This document shows positions 23,447-32,841 of a stretch of DNA of 58,931 nucleotides, one piece after another. The first letter of the stretch is position 1. The number at the start of each line of letters is the position of its first letter. A program made the translations under genes and the position numbers. Below the pieces are notes generated by a model. It was not told where the DNA came from, made no database searches, and saw nothing but the letters and a program-made list of their open reading frames with translations. Source of the stretch: Anaerosolibacter carboniphilus (GTDB lineage Bacteria > Bacillota > Clostridia > Peptostreptococcales > Thermotaleaceae); NCBI RefSeq assembly GCF_014205875.1, contig NZ_JACHEN010000034.1, forward strand, positions 1 through 58,931, written 5' to 3'.

Positions 23447-26116
23447 TTACCCCCTCGCTGTGTAAGCTATTGTATTATCAAATAGTATTCTTCCATTTGT
23501 GAAAACCCCACTTGGGATACCTCTAAAACTTAAAACGCCAGAATTTCCAATCACTATTTCCCCGTAAGCATCTTTTATTAAACCACCGCCAGTTGTTCGT
23601 ACAACGGCAGAACATGCGTGTGCAACGTTTGGTCTATACCCAATGGGTAATGTAGCAATCGTATGTACAGCACCTGCCACAAAGTCAGAGTCTTTTGTTA
23701 CTTGTAGCCGTAAGGTTACAAGTCCTAACTCATTTTTATCGTAGTTTATTGACCCAGAAAACCCCGAAGCAAACGTAGACAAGGTTAATAGTTCTGGGAC
23801 TACCTTGTCCGCCTTGTTTGCATGTGCTGTAGTATCTGATAAATGGTTTGCAAACCTCTGCGGTGTATCCCCTATCTGTCTTACAGCCTGTTTCTGTAAG
23901 TTCTTGACCGTTTCCTGCGCCCCTTCTAGTGCTGTGCGAAGGTTATCGGCATGCGTACCACTACCGTCAGATACTTGACAGTTATATTCCTCTGGTAGGA
24001 CTTCGTAAAGCACCCAGTATTCATTCCCTACTCTAGCAGTGTCTTCGAAGGCTGCTTGTTCAATATAGCATCTTACTATTCCCCCATATGCAGACGATAC
24101 ATATAGAAATATCCAATTTTGGGTATCATCGGTCATTACTCCATCTTTTACTCGAATAACCTTTAATATATTTTTAGGTTTATTTTTAAGTTGGGCTGGA
24201 ATTAAACCTGCATAATTAATATGGTAATATCCAGAATTTAAAACAGGGTTAGCCCTCTCATAAACCAACCCACTTGATATGGCTATCGTGTTTACACCTT
24301 CGGACAACATAGGCAATTCACATATAGAAGGGATATTGATGATTTCTTCTACTGGTTGGGCTAGTGCGTAGTATAGAGTGTATGGGGTATAGCTATCATG
24401 TGGCTGTGTAGGCATTGTAGTTGTACCGCTTCCGCTTACTATTGTAATATTTCTAGCAGATACAAACGAAGGTGTACCAACGCCAGTATACAACTTTGCC
24501 CATGCCTTTGTTCCTGTGCCATTATATACATTTTGCGCCCCAACGCTTCCGTCATACATTGTCCACCCCATGAAAAACGCCTTGATCTCGTCTGCTGTAG
24601 GGGTATAAGATTCTCCCCATCCTGTGTCTGTGTCTGCTACGGAAATATATAAATAACCGCCAGAACTTGATTGAAAGATATCTGCTTTTGTGGTATGTTC
24701 TGCTGACTCAACCAAGATTTTCCCATCATATTTTGCCATAATATTCCCTGCGATACCAGTAATAATATTATTTGGGTTAGTTAATCTAATCCGTTTGAAT
24801 CCAGTATAATCATTACTAAATTCCCACCCTAAACCCCCATCTAATATTAACTTCTCTGTCCTCTTAATCTTCTTAAACACCCCATCTTTGTATACTAACT
24901 TATCTACATACGTACCGATTTTTCCTAGCATACATGGCGCGATTGTTTTGGTCCCTCGGAATGGTTCGTAGGCTGTGGCTACTGTGCCTTCTTCGAGTTG
25001 CAAACTATTTCTTATGTTTTCCACGTTATTTGCTTGGGTAGCGTAGAATCTCATATACCTACAATTCGTTGGCGTAATAGCACTAGTTGACGTTATAGAG
25101 GACAAGAAATTTTTATCTTTATCATAAAAGTAAAATATATTTCTATCCCCATATCCGTTCGCACAATATGATGTATTTGGCTTAACAGGCATAAACCCTG
25201 TGGCTAATCTGTTGTTTGCGTAGCTTATAACGCCAGACACAGAGTCTATAGAAGCAAGGATATAATCATTTTTATCAAACAAGTTCTTTCCTTGCACGAT
25301 ATCAACTACAGGGTTCAGCGTTGGTTGAGCAGAATTGATATATGGGTATTTTGCAAGAAGTTGGTCGACTGTCATATTGTTGTATTCGTCTGCGGTTATT
25401 TCGTTTACCATTATGCCGTCACAGGCGACTCTAGTCCCTACCCCTGCCGAAGTTCCCCATATGGTAGGTCTAATACTTGTTTCACCAACTAAGTCTGTCG
25501 GGGACAACTTCACGCCTTGCCTTGCAAAAGCTGTATTAGTGGCAGAGGTTGCACTTGCCATGCTAGTGGTTGCGCTACCCCTTAAAGCCATCAGTTTCCA
25601 GTCAGTGGCATCAATAACTCGTCCGTACATAGATACGAGATAATATTTTGTAGGGTCTATCTTTGCGAAGCCTGTCTTTAATCTTGCACTAAAACTAGTA
25701 CCAGAAACGCCTGTGGCAGTGGCGACAACTGAATTACTACCGAATACCTTAATGGTAGCATCTAGGGCTATTGTACTAATACCAGTCTCAAAATTTGTTA
25801 GGCTTTCACAATTGCCCTCATTTCCTGTTACGTTCACAACCATATTTCCATTCAATTCAAAATTCAGCCCACTTGCTACCTTCGCCATGATAGACTGTAC
25901 CTGTTTGTCCCAGGTAGTCAATATGATTGTAGCTGGACCTGGTCTTTCTACTACCTCAGAATCGAAATCTTCTCGAAGCGCACTGATAGAGTCTGCATTT
26001 TCTTTGATCTTAGCTTCTGTTTTTCGGTTATCCTCATTATAATCCTCTCTCATTGGATACTCGTTACCCTGCCACTGGTTTAACCCTACATATTGAGTCT
26101 TATTTTGACTTGGCAT
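23447..26116 (-). CDS. Tail fibre / receptor-binding protein
   Basis: This is the largest prophage product (889 residues). The N-terminus (NQWQGNEYPMREDYNEDNRK then a helical segment) resembles baseplate-attachment ends of Clostridium phage fibres. The middle has strand-rich, Gly/Thr/Ser-rich carbohydrate-binding-like modules. The C-terminal part starts RFANHLSDTTAHANKADKVV and ends in a beta-rich head domain. Position between XkdU and XkdW supports host recognition. Exact fold and receptor are unknown. Confidence 0.8.
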   Translation of the reverse strand: MPSQNKTQYVGLNQWQGNEYPMREDYNEDNRKTEAKIKENADSISALREDFDSEVVERPGPATIILTTWDKQVQSIMAKVASGLNFELNGNMVVNVTGNEGNCESLTNFETGISTIALDATIKVFGSNSVVATATGVSGTSFSARLKTGFAKIDPTKYYLVSMYGRVIDATDWKLMALRGSATTSMASATSATNTAFARQGVKLSPTDLVGETSIRPTIWGTSAGVGTRVACDGIMVNEITADEYNNMTVDQLLAKYPYINSAQPTLNPVVDIVQGKNLFDKNDYILASIDSVSGVISYANNRLATGFMPVKPNTSYCANGYGDRNIFYFYDKDKNFLSSITSTSAITPTNCRYMRFYATQANNVENIRNSLQLEEGTVATAYEPFRGTKTIAPCMLGKIGTYVDKLVYKDGVFKKIKRTEKLILDGGLGWEFSNDYTGFKRIRLTNPNNIITGIAGNIMAKYDGKILVESAEHTTKADIFQSSSGGYLYISVADTDTGWGESYTPTADEIKAFFMGWTMYDGSVGAQNVYNGTGTKAWAKLYTGVGTPSFVSARNITIVSGSGTTTMPTQPHDSYTPYTLYYALAQPVEEIINIPSICELPMLSEGVNTIAISSGLVYERANPVLNSGYYHINYAGLIPAQLKNKPKNILKVIRVKDGVMTDDTQNWIFLYVSSAYGGIVRCYIEQAAFEDTARVGNEYWVLYEVLPEEYNCQVSDGSGTHADNLRTALEGAQETVKNLQKQAVRQIGDTPQRFANHLSDTTAHANKADKVVPELLTLSTFASGFSGSINYDKNELGLVTLRLQVTKDSDFVAGAVHTIATLPIGYRPNVAHACSAVVRTTGGGLIKDAYGEIVIGNSGVLSFRGIPSGVFTNGRILFDNTIAYTARG

Positions 26117-26126
26117 TTAACCACCT

Positions 26127-26687
26127 CTATTCCTGATAAGTTTCTCTTTGATCCCATGTCAAATTCAATGCATCCCACTCATCCCAGGTCTTGTTGTATG
26201 CATCGAATTGATCCCATGTTAGATAAATAAAATAGAATAGTAAAGCTAAATGGGCAGGCTTGATATCTTCTAGCGTTGCCTTTACCACTTCTATTTCGTC
26301 AGGGATCCCTAACACATCGTTAAATGTCACCTTGATCTTGCCACTGGAGAGCTCCACATCTACATTCCCATTGGTCCATGCATCGACTACACTTTTTATT
26401 TTTTCGGCATCGATCTTGCCCTCTCCCCGGAGCTTTGCCTTGATCAAGCTTCTCCTATTGGCTAAGGATCTGCTGTAATCAATCTTAATGCCTAGTTGTT
26501 TTTCCCATATATCAAGGCCCCAGGTTGCGGTATCAATAAAATACTGCTTGTATAAATCTTGCAATGTATCCTTGATAGAATCAAAGTCACCCCCAGCAGC
26601 CTTCATGATCTCATTTACCACAGGATCCTGACGCACAATTTTGTGCAAATGTTTAATTAGTTCATCCTTAGTCAATGTTAACACCAC
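26127..26687 (-). CDS. XkdU/YmfQ-like baseplate protein (DUF2313)
   Basis: The 186-residue protein follows baseplate J with a 20-bp overlap, as in PBSX and Mu-like phages. LQDLYKQYFIDTATWGLDIW and LGIKIDYSRSLANRRSLIKA are the DUF2313 core. The C-terminus adds three copies of a Trp-Asp repeat (TWDQFDAYN, TWDEWDALN, TWDQRETYQ). The family caps the wedge between baseplate J and the fibre. Confidence 0.82.
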   Translation of the reverse strand: MVLTLTKDELIKHLHKIVRQDPVVNEIMKAAGGDFDSIKDTLQDLYKQYFIDTATWGLDIWEKQLGIKIDYSRSLANRRSLIKAKLRGEGKIDAEKIKSVVDAWTNGNVDVELSSGKIKVTFNDVLGIPDEIEVVKATLEDIKPAHLALLFYFIYLTWDQFDAYNKTWDEWDALNLTWDQRETYQE

Positions 26688-27732
26688 CTAAGATGGCAAC
26701 TTCCTTGACTCCTATTGGAATGTTATCCGACTGTCCATTCACAACCAAATCACTATAGTCCTCTACACCTTCACTATCCAAAATCACGCTTCCAAGCTTT
26801 GCATAGGATATGAAATCCCTCTTGAATGCAATCTCTTTAAGGTACCTATCTACTGCATTTTCAATATTCGCCTGTACCTCTTCCAATCCATAGCCAGAAA
26901 GCAGCGTAACCGACAGGCTAATATCTATAGGCTTTGCTATGGCGGAACTCACATAGCAATAGGCACCTATGGGCGCAGTCCCTTCCCCTTTGCCTAATGA
27001 AGATGGATCTATATAATTCTGTACGCTTGTCACTAGATCCGCGCTGGCAGGGTGCTTATTGCTGTCAATGATGACGATCTCCACGGTATTATCTCCTCGG
27101 TCTAATGGAAACACCTTGGCATCTCCAACCCCTGGAATTTCTTTGGCCCACTGTAAATAGTGCCACTTGTTGCCGGATGTAGCCGGAGTTTTAAGGGCCT
27201 GATAATACCTCTCCCTAAGGCTGGTATCTGTCTCAGCCTCATAACCGTCATGGGTAGCCCCTCCATTGTTTACAGAGGTAATCCCCGATAAGGTTACAGG
27301 CATTTGGGTGATTTGATTTGCTGGTACATTCCCAACATCTCCGGCCACTAGGGCCTCAATATTTACGATTCCAGTATTTGAAATCACCTTGGTTTCTATG
27401 GCTCTGAACTGAATACCGCTTGGGGTTTCGAATAAATCCCCGATGTTAACCGTCCCATTGCCGCTAACTGTTAATTGGCCCTTCGCCTTGGTAGCTTGCT
27501 TCCTGGTGATTCCTTTTCGTTGGGAGACAAATCTCTCCAGCTCACTACCGGTTAATTTATCCACGTCAACTTTCTCTGCCAATAGATTCATGCTTTGATA
27601 TATCTTTTCTCCCTCGATTGCAAAAGATCTTAATATATCCCATATGGGATAACCTTGGGTTTTATCGTATGAACTATCGATATTTGCCAGGAGCTCATCA
27701 TGGATGCTATCCCGTGTTTTATCTTCAAACAT
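26668..27732 (-). CDS. xkdT: Baseplate J-like protein (XkdT)
   Basis: The 354-residue length is typical for this family. The N-terminus (DELLANIDSSYDKTQGYPIW), AIEGEKIYQSMNLLAEKVDV with LTGSELERFVSQRKGI, and the SGNGTVNIGDLFETPSGIQF beta module define baseplate_J. The protein forms baseplate wedges of the contractile tail. Stop and start overlap with neighbours on both sides, so the baseplate genes form one operon. Confidence 0.9.
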   Translation of the reverse strand: MFEDKTRDSIHDELLANIDSSYDKTQGYPIWDILRSFAIEGEKIYQSMNLLAEKVDVDKLTGSELERFVSQRKGITRKQATKAKGQLTVSGNGTVNIGDLFETPSGIQFRAIETKVISNTGIVNIEALVAGDVGNVPANQITQMPVTLSGITSVNNGGATHDGYEAETDTSLRERYYQALKTPATSGNKWHYLQWAKEIPGVGDAKVFPLDRGDNTVEIVIIDSNKHPASADLVTSVQNYIDPSSLGKGEGTAPIGAYCYVSSAIAKPIDISLSVTLLSGYGLEEVQANIENAVDRYLKEIAFKRDFISYAKLGSVILDSEGVEDYSDLVVNGQSDNIPIGVKEVAILGGVNID

Positions 27733-28174
27733 TCATTGTCACCTCCATTGGCAAGGAATTTTCATTGATCAATAATACGTCAAAGCTTATGATGATCTGA
27801 TTATTCTTTCTTTCAGTGGCAAAATTTTCAATGCCCTCAATGTGGGGATGCATGATAATTTTTTCCGATATCTGCCTCTTAACCTCTGAATTAATCACCC
27901 CCACAGGAATATCCCTGCGTCCTATAAACTTAATGATCTCAAGGCCAAAATCTGTATCTTTATATATCTCAAATTTTTCAAACTCTGTTCTAATCAATTG
28001 CTCTACCCACATTTTAATTTTCTGTTCATAAGTAGCCTCAACCATCTTCCCATCGTTTAGAACGAATTTCTTTTCATTAAAGTCAAATAAAAATACTCTG
28101 CCTAACTCTTTTACATTGCTATTACTTGGCAGAGTATTGCTTGTATCTATATTGAACTGTGGAAATATAGCCAT
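27725..28174 (-). CDS. xkdS: XkdS-like baseplate protein (DUF2634, gp25-like)
   Basis: This 149-residue protein carries DUF2634 features: FLFDFNEKKFVLNDGKMVEA followed by a long helix, then KFIGRRDIPVGVINSEVKRQ and a C-terminal strand region. It corresponds to gp25/W of T4/P2-type tails, the wedge lysozyme-like component that starts sheath assembly. It overlaps baseplate J by 8 bp. Confidence 0.85.
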   Translation of the reverse strand: MAIFPQFNIDTSNTLPSNSNVKELGRVFLFDFNEKKFVLNDGKMVEATYEQKIKMWVEQLIRTEFEKFEIYKDTDFGLEIIKFIGRRDIPVGVINSEVKRQISEKIIMHPHIEGIENFATERKNNQIIISFDVLLINENSLPMEVTMNV

Positions 28175-28175
28175 T

Positions 28176-28559
28176 CTATCCCACCTTATCTATTAAAAAG
28201 TAGGTTTGATCCGTGGATGCAGGAATCAAAATTACCTGGTCCCCGATCTTTAACGTATCCTTCAACGTTATCTCGCCATCATGATCTAGCGACTCCAGGA
28301 CTGTATAGGTATCGTACGTTTCCGGCGGCGGCGTTTTCGTCACAATATCACCGCTGCTCGTGCTTGAAAATTCCCGTTTGTATCCGCTCAATACATGGGC
28401 TGCAATAATCAGATGATCCATGGTTAAGATGATCTCATCTCCAAGTCTCACCCGTGTATTGGGTGGCGGTGAAAGTACGACTCCAACCTGAGGGCCAGTA
28501 TAAACCTTGTTATTTCTTTCTTTGAACATTCCAGCAAATTCTACATCCCAACTCTCCAT
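28176..28559 (-). CDS. XkdR-like protein (DUF2577)
   Basis: The 127-residue protein opens WDVEFAGMFKERNN and contains the strand-rich PQVGVVLSPPPNTRVRLGDE module and a closing IGDQVILIPASTDQTYFLID, typical of DUF2577 baseplate spike or plug proteins. It sits directly between XkdQ and XkdS as in PBSX. The role is structural, in the baseplate hub. Confidence 0.8.
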   Translation of the reverse strand: MESWDVEFAGMFKERNNKVYTGPQVGVVLSPPPNTRVRLGDEIILTMDHLIIAAHVLSGYKREFSSTSSGDIVTKTPPPETYDTYTVLESLDHDGEITLKDTLKIGDQVILIPASTDQTYFLIDKVG

Positions 28560-29545
28560 TACTCCACCCCTAACGTCACACTAACCTTATGAATACCGTT
28601 GCTTACTGTGTGATTGTCTGATTTGATCACATATCTCCCAACGATTCCAGTTGTCGTTTCATTAAATTCTAAAATTCTTCCTGCCCGGATCTCATCATGC
28701 CCAAGCAACTCTAAGCTTACGTCTTCTTGTACTCGATTCAACTCTGAAAGATTGTTTTTCGCAATATTTCTGGCTTGGGCCTCGTTCTTTTTGTCAACGA
28801 TGATGACTTCCTGCATGCTCCCATACTTCCCAATATTGACATCATCCTGTATGGATGCAAGGATTTTCGTTGATTTTTCGTCATCGGATACCACGATAAC
28901 CTTGTTTTTCATCTCTTCTATGCTCGTTTTTCTGCTTGGCCTACTAATGGCAGCTGTTACAGGAAAAGGGGCCGTATTGCTGCTCAATCGTGCCATAGGA
29001 TTAATAAGTAAATCAAACTGCTTCTCAATATGCAAGGTATCAATTCTCATTTCCATTCGGTACTTAAGCCCAGTCTCATTGGTTACCTGCTCTAGAATAT
29101 CCTTTAGAATATCGCTGACTGGCTGATCCTTATATATCTTCGTGATTGAAGTAGATATTGGGGCAATGCTATGCTTGATTTCAAATCGATCCAGCAGCTT
29201 TTTTATGGCATCACTGGCACTAATTTTATTGAACTGAATCACTGTTTCATTTTTGTTCAAGTACCATGCATAATCAAAACATGTAAATTTCTTTCCAAAC
29301 CTTTCATTTGGCTCTTGACTGACAATAACGAATCGATGGAGCTCTTTCCCATCGTTAATTAGAATGATATGATCTCCTAGGACAAGTATATCTGCATTTT
29401 GGAAATACTGACTATCGTTATAGGCATAATCAAAGCTTAGTTCCACTCCAAGGCTATCAATGTTACTTGACCAGGATAGATTCCCGACTAGCTCAGTGAT
29501 ATTCTTCGGTTGATTGTTCTTATATACGAATAATTGATGAGCCAT
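28559..29545 (-). CDS. xkdQ: XkdQ-like baseplate hub protein
   Basis: The 328-residue length and the pattern match the XkdQ/gpD hub family: ITELVGNLSWSSNIDSLGVE at the start, HRFVIVSQEPNERFGKKFTC in the OB-like middle, and a C-terminal half with KNEAQARNIAKNNLSELNRV. It forms the hub below the tail tube. Its stop overlaps the start of the DUF2577 gene. Confidence 0.87.
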   Translation of the reverse strand: MAHQLFVYKNNQPKNITELVGNLSWSSNIDSLGVELSFDYAYNDSQYFQNADILVLGDHIILINDGKELHRFVIVSQEPNERFGKKFTCFDYAWYLNKNETVIQFNKISASDAIKKLLDRFEIKHSIAPISTSITKIYKDQPVSDILKDILEQVTNETGLKYRMEMRIDTLHIEKQFDLLINPMARLSSNTAPFPVTAAISRPSRKTSIEEMKNKVIVVSDDEKSTKILASIQDDVNIGKYGSMQEVIIVDKKNEAQARNIAKNNLSELNRVQEDVSLELLGHDEIRAGRILEFNETTTGIVGRYVIKSDNHTVSNGIHKVSVTLGVE

Positions 29546-29959
29546 TTACCTCACCTCAACAAATCGAAATTCTTTAATCTCCAGGGTGTATTGAATGTCT
29601 CCTATTCGATCCAACCCATATGTGAAATTCTCCACTGTGCATGGCATATTCAACACTTCTTTTCCTGCTTTATCCGTGATAATAATTCGAATCGGCACCC
29701 TTTTATCTGACCACTTATTGAAGAAATTCACGTAGTCCCATCCGTTTCTCTTGTCTTTTATGAATGGATAGTTCCTCATAGGGAAAAAGGATTGAATAGA
29801 CAACGTCCTCAACCCTTTTAGCCCTAATAAATTTAAGGTCCCCATCTGTATGGTTTCAAACTCTTCATTCTTCCTCGGTTGGCTTATCTCTAAGCTTGGT
29901 GGAACGACAGGGAGTTTAATAGATTCTTCAAAGTTATTAGCAGAAAACACAATGTCCAT
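29546..29959 (-). CDS. XkdP-like tail hub protein lacking LysM
   Basis: The 137-residue protein has the N-terminal XkdP fold: IVFSANNFEESIKLPVVPPS and the FFPMRNYPF element, ending TYGLDRIGDIQYTLEIKEFR. PBSX XkdP is longer and ends in a LysM domain that is absent here. It probably connects tape measure and hub. The gene abuts XkdQ. Confidence 0.78.
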   Translation of the reverse strand: MDIVFSANNFEESIKLPVVPPSLEISQPRKNEEFETIQMGTLNLLGLKGLRTLSIQSFFPMRNYPFIKDKRNGWDYVNFFNKWSDKRVPIRIIITDKAGKEVLNMPCTVENFTYGLDRIGDIQYTLEIKEFRFVEVR

Positions 29960-29971
29960 TTATTTCATCAC

Positions 29972-31756
29972 CTACCTATTACCTAATGCCGCTTTTATTT
30001 TTCTAATAATGAAATTCGCCAAGTAATTTGCATATTCTTCATTTCCAATTACATTGCCTTGGATGATGATCTGCAGGCTTATACCATCCGAAGCGTCTAG
30101 GATCTTCTCGCTTTTATCAGCCGGGATAATCGTCGTTCCGCTTGGGTATCTCTTGATCTCTCCACCTCGTTCATCGGTCTGAGCCAATCCGCCTTTAAAA
30201 TAGGATGTACCCATGGCAAACTTCGGTATCTTTGGTATTTTAATCCCTATGGTTTTACCTCCAAGCCAGCCGGGAGCCTTAAAGGATGCTAGGCCGTTGA
30301 ATCCTTCAATAAGACCGTTCAATTTATCGATCATATCATTAATAACACCCTTAATGCTGCTGCCTACGGAAGTGAAAGCCCCTACGATTGTTTCCTTGAT
30401 CCGGGTAAATGTATCAGTTACATTCGTATACAGTTCCAATGCCTTGGCTTTGATGTTATCCCAATTCCTCCATACCAATACCCCTATGGCGATGATAGCC
30501 ATAAGAGCCAATGACCAGGGATTCATCATGCCTACGATCTTCTTTATAAAGTTAAATACTTGTAGGGCCTTTCCTATGGCGTATATCCCAGCGCTCACGG
30601 CTAAAGCCTTGGCTTTGAAAGCAATAAACAAGCCGATGGCTGCGGCAATGATAGGCTCATAAATCCCCCAATTCTGCTTTACATGGGCTCCTATACCATC
30701 GATTATCTTAACCAAAGACTTGAGCATCTGTATTGCAGCACCAAAACCAGTCAAGAAAATAGCCTTAAAGTCAATAAAGCCATACTGGCTATGGATAAAG
30801 TCAATGACAGCCTGTATTCTGCTTTTTATACCAACAAATCCAGTAATGATCCGATTGATTCCTTTCGTTAACTTGACGCTGATCTTATCAAAAACGCCGC
30901 TTTCCTGCCATTTAACAAGGGTATCAGCCACAGTCTTGATTCTGCCCTTTAGCATATCCATGGCACTGCCTTGCTTTATAACCCCTTCGTCTGTGATACC
31001 TACGATTCCAGCCAAAGCGGATTTGGTTATGCCTGTGACGGTGGACCATAGTCCCTTTGTGGTTCCTGCAAGCTTATCCATACCGCCCTTAAACTTTTCA
31101 TTCATCAATTCCATTAATGCTTCATTGAATTTTTCTTGGTGGGTAATTTGGCCCTTATTATTCACGACTTGAATCTTGCCCATCTTTTCATAGGCATACT
31201 GTACGATATCAGCTTTCTTGATACCGAATTCCTTTAATCTTTCTAATTCGCCAGTTTGACTATCAATGATTGCTTCTACCGCCTGTATCAAGTCTTTATT
31301 GGTTGCCCCTGCCATATCTCCGATCATTGGAAGATATTTTTGTGCTGACAAGCCCATGGCCTCTAGCCTTGCGCTGGCCTCCACCATTTGACCAGTCTCA
31401 AAGGGGGTCTTATTGGCAAGCTTGATACTCCAGGACATGATTTGTCCTGCTTTTTTAGCATCCTTTGTCGCTGTTTCAAGTTGGCCTTTAAATCCTTCCA
31501 TGTTGGTAGCCTCTGAAAAAGCAGCTCCTATTGTATCTCCTATCCCCTTTAGCCCTGCAAATCCAACCGCAAACCCACCTATAGACTTTGCCACGGCGCC
31601 AAAACTACCAACCGCATTGTTTTTAAAACTTTTTATCTGATTGTCAACATGCTTAACCTGCCTTTGCATTTGCTTGATATTCTTGGTTGATTTATCGATT
31701 TTGTTACTAAACTGATCCTTTAGATTTAGAATCGTTTGTATGACCTTCTTTGCCAT
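29972..31756 (-). CDS. Tail tape measure protein
   Basis: The 594-residue protein begins with a helical, Lys-rich coiled coil, followed by a long helical body with FETGQMVEASARLEAMGLSA and TGELERLKEFGIKKADIVQY (TMP family) and hydrophobic stretches (about residues 365-435) that may pierce the host membrane. The C-terminus is Gly-rich. At about 0.15 nm per residue the tail would be about 90 nm. The gene follows the frameshifting chaperone genes, as in nearly all tailed phages. Confidence 0.88.
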   Translation of the reverse strand: MAKKVIQTILNLKDQFSNKIDKSTKNIKQMQRQVKHVDNQIKSFKNNAVGSFGAVAKSIGGFAVGFAGLKGIGDTIGAAFSEATNMEGFKGQLETATKDAKKAGQIMSWSIKLANKTPFETGQMVEASARLEAMGLSAQKYLPMIGDMAGATNKDLIQAVEAIIDSQTGELERLKEFGIKKADIVQYAYEKMGKIQVVNNKGQITHQEKFNEALMELMNEKFKGGMDKLAGTTKGLWSTVTGITKSALAGIVGITDEGVIKQGSAMDMLKGRIKTVADTLVKWQESGVFDKISVKLTKGINRIITGFVGIKSRIQAVIDFIHSQYGFIDFKAIFLTGFGAAIQMLKSLVKIIDGIGAHVKQNWGIYEPIIAAAIGLFIAFKAKALAVSAGIYAIGKALQVFNFIKKIVGMMNPWSLALMAIIAIGVLVWRNWDNIKAKALELYTNVTDTFTRIKETIVGAFTSVGSSIKGVINDMIDKLNGLIEGFNGLASFKAPGWLGGKTIGIKIPKIPKFAMGTSYFKGGLAQTDERGGEIKRYPSGTTIIPADKSEKILDASDGISLQIIIQGNVIGNEEYANYLANFIIRKIKAALGNR

Positions 31757-31800
31757 TTTCTCACCTCACTTTCTTTATAAAAATAAAAAAAGGGCAACCT

Positions 31801-31983
31801 TTAATTTCCGTCACCCTTTCCAAATATGGCTCCATATTTTTCAGCCTCGTCCTTGTAAAACTTCTCCATGGACTTCTTATACATGATCTTGTCTATATAG
31901 GACAGATTAATGAGTTTATCCAGGTCGTGCCCCCTTGGAAGATAGAAAGCATACATCTCGAACTCCCAATCTGTCTCAATTAG
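31801..31983 (-). CDS. Frameshift extension of the tail-assembly chaperone (gpGT-like)
   Basis: In the -1 frame relative to the XkdN-like gene, 60 codons run from CTA at 31983 to a stop at 31801. They encode LIETDWEFEMYAFYLPRGHD, then DKLINLSYIDKIMYKKSM and a short tail; the DWEFEMYAFYLPRGHDLDKL stretch is typical of the T part in Clostridium myophages. There is no good ribosome binding site of its own. A slip at AAAAAAC would give a 192-residue fusion. Confidence 0.8.
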   Translation of the reverse strand, partial: LIETDWEFEMYAFYLPRGHDLDKLINLSYIDKIMYKKSMEKFYKDEAEKYGAIFGKGDGN

Positions 31984-32378
31984 TTTTTTATGGTTTCACC
32001 AATGTCCTTTACCCCTGCCATCTCCATGATAGCAGCTCCTACTTCTAACACCTCTCCAATATCAAACAGTTTCATGACTATTTCATCGGGTTCAGTGCAT
32101 CCATATGCCTCTTGTAGTGATGGTTCTTTTAGAACAGGAATACTGGTATAGATTAGATGTTTAAATGCAGCTACGATTTCCTTCGCGCTGTCATTGTTAC
32201 CCATTAAATCGATAGTCTCTAGGATCACCTCATCACTAGGCCGCTGCGCTACAATAGCTCCTCCAAGGCTGTTCACATAAATATCCTTAAAGGCCAATTT
32301 TGCCTTATCCTTTTGCTCCTTCTTTGCGATCAGGTCCGTTAGTGTCAATTTCTTAAGCTTATCCGTTTTCTTACTCAT
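31980..32378 (-). CDS. xkdN: XkdN-like tail-assembly chaperone (gpG-like)
   Basis: The 132-residue protein starts with a Lys-rich helix (KLKKLTLTDLIAKKEQKDKA) and contains RPSDEVILETIDLMGNNDSA and SLQEAYGCTEPDEIVMKLFD, typical of XkdN. It lies between tube and tape measure, the conserved place for chaperones that wrap the tape measure. Its last sense codons form the frameshift heptamer A AAA AAC, immediately followed by the stop codon. Confidence 0.87.
   Translation of the reverse strand: MSKKTDKLKKLTLTDLIAKKEQKDKAKLAFKDIYVNSLGGAIVAQRPSDEVILETIDLMGNNDSAKEIVAAFKHLIYTSIPVLKEPSLQEAYGCTEPDEIVMKLFDIGEVLEVGAAIMEMAGVKDIGETIKN
31983..31989 (-). other. Programmed -1 frameshift slippery site
   Basis: The leftward strand carries A AAA AAC in exact register with the XkdN frame (ATA AAA AAC TAA). 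This is among the most efficient -1 heptamers known in bacteria. The stop codon directly after it and the long open -1 frame make frameshifting very likely. Confidence 0.85.
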
Positions 32379-32397
32379 CTTTCAATCCCTCTCTTCC

Positions 32398-32826
32398 TTA
32401 GATAGCATCGATTAAATCATAGTCGGCAAATTGGAAAGGCAATTCCTCTTCGCCCAAGGCTTTGTTCTCGAACTTTAGGAGCGTAAACTCATCGAAGGTA
32501 ACCTCTGTAACCTCCACTCGGGTATGCCCAAAGGCGGCAGGGTCAGCAAGCTTCCCAACAATCTTTACGTCCGGCATTTCTCCAGATTTAAAAGCCTCTG
32601 CCAACAATTTGGCCCCTCTGTCGTAAACCTTTTGAAGTGTCATGGTTCCAGTGCCTTCAAAACCCATGTACTTTCGATGCTTTCCAAGTTCCTCACAGAA
32701 GTTTACATCCTCATACTGCCCTTGTACTTTCAATTCAAAGGATTTAACCTCTGCCCATTTTTCACTATTGACCCAAATACTTCCGAAGGTCCCATTAATC
32801 ACTCTGTTTGCTTTTAATTTAGCCAT
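32398..32826 (-). CDS. xkdM: Tail tube protein (XkdM-like)
   Basis: The 142-residue protein is the size of PBSX XkdM. It opens LKANRVINGTFGSIWVNSEK and contains VKSFELKVQGQYEDVNFCEE and KHRKYMGFEGTGTMTLQKVY, the core of this tube family. It polymerises inside the sheath. It directly follows the sheath gene. Confidence 0.9.
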   Translation of the reverse strand: MAKLKANRVINGTFGSIWVNSEKWAEVKSFELKVQGQYEDVNFCEELGKHRKYMGFEGTGTMTLQKVYDRGAKLLAEAFKSGEMPDVKIVGKLADPAAFGHTRVEVTEVTFDEFTLLKFENKALGEEELPFQFADYDLIDAI

Positions 32827-32841
32827 CTATTTCACCTCTTT

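Noticed and set aside
24398..26042. Several rightward open frames antisense to the fibre gene
   Set aside because: Composition follows the opposite strand's codons and no start signals are present.
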